Assembly (NCBI GenBank): GCA_032622095.1 | Contig: CP136064.1 | Span: 46,267,573-46,331,572 of the forward strand | Reading direction: 5' to 3' | Origin: Siphonodentalium dalli | Lineage: Eukaryota > Mollusca > Scaphopoda > Gadilida > Siphonodentaliidae | DNA length: 64,000 nucleotides | Part shown: in pieces, positions 57,126 through 64,000 of the stretch | Position numbering within the stretch: the first letter of the stretch is position 1 | How the letters are laid out: every line of letters begins with the position of its first letter | Notes under the pieces: model-generated | Told to the model about the DNA's origin: nothing | Database searches by the model: none | What the model saw: the letters and a program-made list of their open reading frames with translations, nothing else | Made by a program: the position numbers and the translations under genes

Positions 57126-57895
57126 CTTGGTTCGGTAAACGAACAGACCAGAATCAGTAAACGAACAGACCGTAATCGTAATCTCGTGATAATCCAGATT
57201 CGGATTCCGATTCCGATTACGGACTCAAATGTTCGTAATGTAAACAAACCGAGATTTCGCCACCTCGGAGTTTAAAAACGATTGTAAACTGGGAGAATAT
57301 TACTGAAATTAGCCAAATAATAACGCTATTGATAGTAACACTGGGGGAGCACTTCGGTTGATGGCGAAGCAAATCATTGTCGATTTCATTGTCACTTTCA
57401 TATGTCCATTTAATAATTCCATCCATAAAATACCGCCCGAACGCATGTCAATTTCAAATTCGGTGGATACGTCACCATTGCCCGAATTCATGTGAACTTG
57501 CATGGATATGTCTTCTGCTTTGTCCGTTATTATAATGTTTCTTCTTATTCAAGAAATAGTATGATTATATGATATCGATGGATTATCAGATACACGTATG
57601 TACTATCTAGTCTTATAGCAATTTCATGTTTTAAATGTTTTGTTTCGTCAAATGCAGTCGTTTTGCACAATAGTCTCTGTAGAGTGCACAAACACAGGCA
57701 CTTTTTGGCCAACGTACTGTAAAAATAGTTGGAAAATAAAGCTTTGCTCACGAAGCTAGTGTTGTGGTCTTGTGATCGCAGGTGAACTGCATCTCCCAAT
57801 CGCACAAACACAATGTAAAGCTTATTCTATGATCTCAGGACTATATAGTGGAAATGTCAGTCAATGTATTGATTAAGTACCCACACGTACAAGTT
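57126..57895. other. Intronic stretch
   Basis: GATTCCGATTCCGATTACGG near 57205 belongs to the inverted-repeat unit. The rest shows no gene or recognised repeat. Confidence 0.4.
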
Positions 57896-57897
57896 CT

Positions 57898-58613
57898 AGG
57901 GACGTGGCTAGAGGTTTCCTCAAATTCCGACCAACTGCACCCCCCCCCATTGAACGAAACATCAATCTCACAGGTTCGCAGAATTCCATTTGCACCCCCT
58001 TGGAAATATCCAACCTGACACACACTAAGATTGTAAAATTACCAACTTTTACTGGTTGAAAAAAATCAAACAATGAGAACAATTCCAACCTATATATGGT
58101 GTCAAATTAATGTCCAACTAATGTTGTGTCATGCATGAAATTTCCAACTGCTGGAAATGTACCAAAGTTTAGTTTAAACATATTTATTTCAAATATTTGT
58201 CAAATTTAGATAACACATGCTATATATAACACATACATTTGTTTATACAGACAATGGGATTGGAGGACAAGTGCTGACTCACTTTATAGTACCCCCTCTC
58301 CCATATGTTATTACACTGAAAAATAAATAATTAGTAATGGCAAAGCAACATGACTACAAAAACAAGTTGAACATATAAACAGATCACCGGTCACCCCCTC
58401 CTCCGAGTTAGTCATAAGTTTGTATATGTATTTATATAAAATCGGGTTTGTTTGTTGCGTTTGCTGGCTTGTACGTATCATTATTTGGAACAGTTAGTCA
58501 AAATAATCCTGATTTGCCTCACGTATGAATGACTGCACAGCTAAGAAAATTGTACCAAAGTTCGGGGGGGGGGGGGAGACACCCTAACCAACCCCTGTCG
58601 CCACGTCCCTGTA
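57898..58613. mobile_element. hAT-type element copy (716 bp)
   Basis: TAGGGACGTGGCTAGAGG at the left, and CCCTGTCGCCACGTCCCTG at the right. C- and G-run segments lie next to both ends, as in 5050-6232. I could not see an 8-bp target duplication, so the copy is older or rearranged. Confidence 0.65.
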
Positions 58614-58929
58614 TAACTGACAAGTTTCTTGTGTTCTCCACAACGTCTTCGGAATTTGATTCAGGAGACCTAGAGCTGTTAGAAATGCTTGCCCTCAACA
58701 ATAAACACACTTTAACTTGAAAAAAAAAGATGCGATTAAGTCGGATTGGAAGCTAATTAGGTGCCATGTATATGCACATAGAAGCAAAGCATGACTTTCA
58801 CAACAAACGTGAACTTTATAAATATAAGATACAAATGATACTTGTGTCAAATACAGGAGCCATGTTTGACGCTGGGAGAACATAAAACATAGTATCGGAG
58901 ACCACGTGGATTTCAAAATCTGACCTAGA

Positions 58930-58998
58930 ATCGGGAATTAGCCCCGCCCCCGTAATCGGATTCGGATTCTGAATCCGAATTCCCACGAAATAACGACT
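58930..58998 (-). repeat. Inverted repeat arm pairing with 57055-57125
   Basis: Contains CCCGTAATCGGATTCGGATT and TCCCACGAAATAACGACTCT, the reverse complement of the start of the other arm. Confidence 0.7.
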
Positions 58999-59203
58999 CT
59001 GGTGCGCATTTGTTATCGTCGGATTAAACCCGGAACAGCCAGCCGCGGTTCAGATTGGTGTCTCGTACATTCTCGTACATGCCATACATGCCTATAATGC
59101 GAACCGCTGCGCTCTTTTGACTACGAACATATGACAATCAATATAACGAGCGTATTTTAATTGATCATGTAAAAAGGTCCCAACTCGAAGATTCACGATT
59201 TAA

Positions 59204-59790
59204 AGGGGTACTGTACGCCATTTTCATTAAATTTCCGGTGACAACAACGATCTAATATCGATAATATATAGAAACATAAGTAATTTGAGTCGAAGATGTA
59301 TTCTGTAAACGCTCAGGTTAATAGGCTATCTTAAAATTTTATAATTTAAAAGTTAATAATTTGATATAAATTGAATTTATGACTGGAGCCATAAAATGGC
59401 GTCAATTAAATTACGAATTTCCGTAATCAAACAAAGTAATTGAGGGATACTGGATTGTTAAACCGATCGCACACACGATCGCTTAAAATATTATGATAAT
59501 ACGGGGAGAACACTCAAGCCACTCACTGACTATATAGCGACGATACAATAACTTAAATGATTATATGGGACTAGTATGCCTATAATATAACTTTTATTTG
59601 ATTCATTTGGTTGAAAACTGTACAAAAATTACTCGACAACGACAATTTGTATTTTTGCATTCCGGTAAATTTGTCATCCGTAACACTACTTCGTACTCAA
59701 CAGACTTTCAAATAATGAAAAAATTGTTACCTTATTCTCCGACTCGGAGACTATAGAAACCAACAACAACATTTGGCGCACAGTACCCCT
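59204..59790. mobile_element. TTAA-type MITE, family 2, copy 4
   Basis: Ends AGGGGTACTGTACGCC and CGCACAGTACCCCT, with TTAA at 59200-59203 and 59791-59794. The interior shares GAGTCGAAGATGTATTCTGT, AACTGTACAAAAATTACTCG and ACTCAACAGACTTTCAAA with copies 2 and 3. Confidence 0.82.
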
Positions 59791-59794
59791 TTAA

Positions 59795-61139
59795 ATAAAT
59801 TTGTGAGCAATTTTGCTTTGCGTCGCTTACAATTATGGAATTTATCCTGGTTAATTTATTCATTGTTTATTGCGATATCGGCTCACAAATACCACAGAGA
59901 AGCATGCAGTTTTGAATTGGGACATTCACCTACAGTGAAGTACATTATTAAGGAACAGATAATAACTAATAAATATATTCCCTGCGTTATTTTTTCGACT
60001 TTATAAGGTTCCCAGGCAAAACTTCAAAAAGTTCCAAGATTTCGTACTTGTGGAATAAGATCTCTCTCTCTCTATATATAGGGGCGTTAGCCAGAGTAGA
60101 CATGATCTACTCACACCCTTAAAGTGTATGGGGATACGTTTTTTTGTCAATTGCGATCATTTTGAGTTTTATAACCTTAATCGGCAACTAAACCATATCA
60201 TTCGATGGTCCAGCAAAATATTAGTTAGGGTATAGCTAGACCTGAGAGGACGAATCCGTATTTTCTGGACCGCGGGTTTTCTAAAAAAAATTCCATGGTG
60301 TACTGGAAAAGTCCATACTGATGAGGATTTCATCTAAAAAGTCCATATACTGATGACGATTTCATCTAAAAAGTCGGATCGACTTTCAATATTCAACTGT
60401 TGGTCTATAACTATCATATTTGACGCAAAATGTTGGTTGATGTATCAACTATGCGATTGTTTCAACCTATGTTGGCATGATGCTTCCAACCATTATTGTC
60501 TTGCATGCGGTATCCAACTGTTGGAAACTGACACAAGTTCAGGGGTGACAGTCTTAATACACCACACCTCGTCCCCAAGTCCACCCCCGTAGATACAAAG
60601 GGGGATAAAAGGTTTTAGCACCGATTCTGCGTCAATTATATGCTTATCTCGTTCAAATGGAACTTTCTCAAGTTTCATAAAAGTTATCGAACAACGAGGT
60701 CAATAGTTCGATCGGGCCCGCATTAAACGACAGCGTATTCGTGTCTGGTAAATATTTTGCCCCCTCCAGGTGAAAGATTGGGTCTATGCATTCATTTCAT
60801 GCCATCAAACTATTGTTTACAATGTGGTCAGGAGGTTTTCTGGGAACGCTGCCACTGTCAAATCACACACGTCAGAAAAAGTATAATGATTATTTTTGCA
60901 CGATTCAAATACTAATATCTGCATCTATATACTACTACAGTTGAGGATTCTTTGTTCGTCCGTCTGACCGACTATAGGCGACTAAATGATTGGAACATGG
61001 GGGCTGAATATTGGTACACATAGGTAACTTGATCGGTAGAGTGTCATAAAATAGGTGCCGTTGTCCTCATTTCCATGACACACAACAACTGGCAAATGAA
61101 ATATGGTCACATGATATTAATTCAATTGGTCGAATGTAT
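59795..61139. other. Intronic stretch
   Basis: Contains a duplicated phrase TGATGACGATTTCATCTAAAA (60318-60375), a TCTCTCTCTC tract at 60060 and phrases such as CCAACTGTTGGAAACTGAC near 60506 that recall the hAT-type interior. No gene. Confidence 0.45.
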
Positions 61140-61995
61140 ATGTATAAATAACATAGCTATCTCGTATATGCAATTGAACCATCTCGTATATACAACTTAA
61201 CCATCTTGTATATACAACTTAGCTATCTTGCATACAACGTAGCTATGTTGTAGATATACAACTTATCTATCTTATATGTACAACATAGAAACCTTGTTTA
61301 TTATACAACTTAGTTATATACAACCTAGCTATTTTCCATTTACAACTTAGCTATCTTGTATATACACCTTAGCTGTATTGTATATACAACTTAGCTATCA
61401 TGTATAAGCAACTTCGCTATCGTTAATATACTGACAATACAACATAGCTGTCGTGTATAGACAGTATAGCTTTCGTGTACATTATATACAACATCGCTGT
61501 ATTGTATAGACAACATAGCTGTCGTGTATAAACAACATAGCTGTCGTATATATACACCATATAAGTCGTGTATATACAACATAGATGTCGTGTACAGACA
61601 ACACAGCTCTCATGTATATACAACATAGCTATAGTGTATATACAATCACATAGCTATCGTGTATATAAAACCTATCTGTCGTGTACAGACATCATAGCTG
61701 TCGTGTATATACAACATATCTCGTGTGTATACAGTATAGCTGTCATGTATAATAACTTAGCTATATTGTATATACATCGTAGCTATTTTCCATTTACAAC
61801 TTATGTATCTTGTATATACAACGTAGCTGAATTGTATATACAACTAAGCTATCATATATATGCAACTTCGCTATCACGTATATACAACAACGCTGTCATA
61901 CATAGACAACATAGCTGTCGTGTATATACAACATAGCTGTCGTGTATAGACAACATATATGTCGTGTATATACAACATAGCTGTCGTGTATAATT
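61140..61995 (+). repeat. 22-bp minisatellite, about 39 diverged units
   Basis: Variants of ACAACATAGCTGTCGTGTAT repeat with a 22-bp spacing through about 855 bp, with the clearest units at 61500-61640 and 61900-61995. The low stop frequency creates open frames on both strands (for example 61568-61936); these are not genes. Located in astacin intron c. Confidence 0.9.
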
Positions 61996-62090
61996 ATGCA
62001 ACACATGATGTTTTTTTGCATGTGGCGCTAATACGCTGCCGTAATAAAAACCAACATCGAATATTGCTTGGGATATTTAACTAACGCTAG

Positions 62091-62465
62091 AGACATATTA
62101 TGGACTTGTCCAGGCGCATGAAACTGGTAAGTTAGTACTCAGGCGCTATGCCAACTGGAGTAATGTAGCATTCTACTAACATAGCCGAAAATCTCTAACA
62201 AAACGACCGCCACACTCCATAGAAAACGTCGTCTGAACTACGCGTAAATGTTAATATTTACTTTGATTCGGGACGCAATTATCGGTGATAAAGTAACGAA
62301 AACGATTTTGCCATCGAGAGCGACTACATTAAATTAATATATAATAATCCCAGTGTGTGTTTTCAATTTGAACATGATATATTTGTAAAAATAACTACTT
62401 TGAGCAAGAGTATTCTTCATTTATATTTGATCACCCTACACTGGAGTGTTTCACATCACTTTAAT
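62091..62465 (+). repeat. Direct repeat with 53877-54238
   Basis: Second copy of the repeat described at 53877; about 8.2 kb separates them. Confidence 0.75.
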
Positions 62466-62664
62466 GTACATTCGGGTCTAGAGCCTATTTTCTCAGTCTG
62501 AAAATTCAAGAGGCATGTATACCATAAGGTCGGTCATGCAATATAAAGCAAATGCGAATTACAACTTCCCTATATATGCTATATAAATTTATATCGGAAT
62601 GATCGGAAAAAAAAAAGAAGAAAATAATTATGCGCTGGATTTTTATGCCGGACTTTTTTCACAG

Positions 62665-62785
62665 ATGGAAGGGAAGTTGCCCTCATCTTAGCAGCGATCA
62701 AAGCCTGGCAAGACGCCACCTGCTTGGTGTTCACAGAGAGAACAACAGAAGGAGACTTTATCGAAATTCAGGCAGGCGACGGAGG
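62665..62785 (+). CDS. Astacin metalloprotease gene, exon d
   Basis: A 121-bp exon after the acceptor GACTTTTTTCACAG, ending GACGGAGG|GTTAGTAT, in phase 1 and out phase 2. The G of exon c plus AT gives aspartate (SSAFDG). It encodes GREVALILAAIKAWQDATCL, VFTERTTEGDFIEIQAGDG. The A-I-x-x-W-x-x-x-T-C-x-x-F motif and the GDGG turn are typical of the astacin N-subdomain; the cysteine is the one that pairs with the C-terminal cysteine. The donor GTTAGT is weaker than average and is repeated many times in the adjoining minisatellite. Confidence 0.92.
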
Positions 62786-63175
62786 GTTAGTATACTCGAT
62801 ATCCAGGCAATGGAGGGTTATTCTATTCGATATGCATGCACTGGAGGGTTAGAATACTGGATATCCAGGCAACGGATGGTTAGTATATACTGGATATTCA
62901 TACAATGGAGGGTTAGCATACTCGATATTCATACACTGGATGGTTAGAATACTGGATAATCAGGCAACGGATGGTTAGTATATACTGGCTATGCATACAA
63001 TGGATGGTTAGTATACTATATATCCATGCAATGGAGGGTTAGCATATATTCGTACACTGGATGGTTAGAATACTGGATATTCAGGCAACGGATGGTTAGT
63101 ATATACTGGATATTCATACAATGGATGGTTAGTATACTAGATATCCATGCAATGGAGGGTTAGCATACTCGATAC
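62786..63175 (+). repeat. Minisatellite of about 31 bp that repeats the exon d splice donor
   Basis: GGTTAG or GGTTAT occurs at about 62784, 62815, 62846, 62877, 62911, 62941, 62972, 63005, 63037, 63063, 63094, 63127 and 63158. Units look like GGATGGTTAGTATACTGGAT, ATCCAGGCAA. The first GGTTAG is the exon boundary itself, and the preceding exon bases (CAGGCGACGGAGG) resemble the unit (CAGGCAACGGATGG). The last eight units form two four-unit cycles. Confidence 0.9.
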
Positions 63176-63637
63176 GGGGACATCATTAAAGGGGAAGCCC
63201 TTTCACCGAGAGTTATGAAACGTTATAGTCTGAATATGGTTTCGAATATTGACACGGAACGGATCTACCATTATATTGGAACAACACAATGCACTTCCTC
63301 TGAAATTGTATCTGTTACCATACGATTACTGGTACTAGCGTATATATCAGTTTCATGGAGGCACAGACTCAGTATGAGTGTTCATTGCTTCAAATTTGCT
63401 TGCTTAACATAGAACGGCCGGCGTTGAGGGTTCTGAATGAGTGCTGAATCGTGACCAATCCGTTTCATGCGATCTATTGGTTGTTGAATCGCGAATCTAA
63501 AATAAGAGATGGGTGCATGTTTGGGCTATTATGGAAATCAACCGGTCAGCTAAAATTGTAGTTAGCCAGATATTATGATTGTTAAAACGTTATGCAAGAA
63601 CTTATTTTTGTACCTGTTAGAATTTCGCTATTTTCAG
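63176..63637. other. Remainder of astacin intron d
   Basis: Phrases GGAGGCACAGACTCAGTATG (about 63357), GGAGACACGAACTCAGTATG (63774, after exon e) and GGAGGCACGCGGTCAGTATG (63888) recur, so a short repeat unit spans this end of the window. Confidence 0.45.
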
Positions 63638-63707
63638 GTGTTACTCCTATGTCGGTTACGTCAGATTGGGCGCACAAGCGCTTGGATTGGGCGCAGGATG
63701 CGAACAC
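63638..63707 (+). CDS. Astacin metalloprotease gene, exon e (last in window)
   Basis: A 70-bp exon between the acceptor CGCTATTTTCAG and the donor GAACAC|GTAAGTTG, in phase 2 and out phase 0. GG of exon d plus G gives glycine, then CYSYVGYVRLGAQALGLGAG, CEH. This matches the G-C-x-S-x-V-G ... Q-x-L-x-L-G-x-G-C stretch that directly precedes the HExxHxxGFxHE zinc motif in astacins; the two cysteines are the local disulphide pair. The zinc motif itself is not in 63708-64000, so the next exon lies outside the window. Exons a-e join to 471 bases, 157 codons, without a break. Confidence 0.92.
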
Positions 63708-64000
63708 GTAAGTTGATACACGGATTTTATAATGCTTAACAGTTTGTTTTCGTATCATATATTTGTCAGATTTATGGAGACACGAACTCAGTATGAGTGC
63801 CACTGCTACAATGTGCTTGCTTCAGTGAGCGTGATTAAATTCTGATTTCTTATCGAATTATATATATCGAACTATATTCAGATTTATGGAGGCACGCGGT
63901 CAGTATGAAATTTCTGATAGAATTGACCAGATATTGATCGGATTGGCACTGAGGTGTCCCTGAACTCAGATCAAGCTTGAAAACCGGTCCCGATTTTCGC

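Noticed and set aside
61568-61936. Open frame rich in YIQ/CIYN repeats
   Set aside because: Product of the 22-bp minisatellite; the opposite strand is open as well.
61140-63175. CRISPR-like appearance of regular short repeats
   Set aside because: Units are contiguous and diverged, without constant repeats separated by unique spacers, in an animal genomic context.

Overview
This is AT-rich animal nuclear DNA with long introns, spliced genes and dense repeats of many families. Extracellular-protein exons of the PAN plus C-type lectin and astacin type, together with the mix of repeats, point to a marine invertebrate. A gastropod mollusc is my best guess, but nothing here proves the species. There is no operon-like coding, no CRISPR array and no convincing tRNA or rRNA gene.

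Two host genes can be assembled from splice signals and matching intron phases. On the minus strand, about 16.75 to 9.64 kb, three exons encode a small secreted PAN-C-type lectin protein. On the plus strand, five exons from 45.97 to 63.71 kb encode the N-terminal part of an astacin (M12A) metalloprotease: the end of a signal peptide, the propeptide and the first part of the catalytic domain. Its zinc-site exon would lie beyond the right edge of the window. Two further isolated exon-like segments (14.94 kb plus strand, 39.2 kb minus strand) belong to no recognised family.

The rest is mobile and repetitive DNA. It includes a 186-bp tandem array (0.8-2.7 kb), a hAT-type non-autonomous element with a perfect 8-bp target duplication (5.05-6.23 kb), and two TTAA-inserting MITE families (seven copies). 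A family with hairpins at its ends occurs at 16.1, 44.7, 47.7 and 49.0 kb, one copy carrying a nested MITE. A decayed transposon-like gene at 19.6-22.8 kb encodes a PIN/XPG-like nuclease region and is flanked by about 150-bp direct repeats that are related to the 186-bp array. A 5'-truncated LINE with intact reverse transcriptase lies at 24.5-26.8 kb. There are also Helitron-like 3' ends at 18.35, 28.62, 43.33 and 50.91 kb, several long palindromes, and minisatellites at 32.8, 61.1-62.0 and 62.8-63.2 kb.

The most unusual points are these. A minisatellite repeats the exon-intron junction of astacin exon 4, so each unit carries a copy of the splice donor. A 69-bp duplication copies the splice donor of the lectin gene on both sides of an inserted repeat. 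The nuclease-type mobile element appears related by its flanks to a satellite array. A short word, AAAGAGCGTT, recurs in otherwise different repeats.
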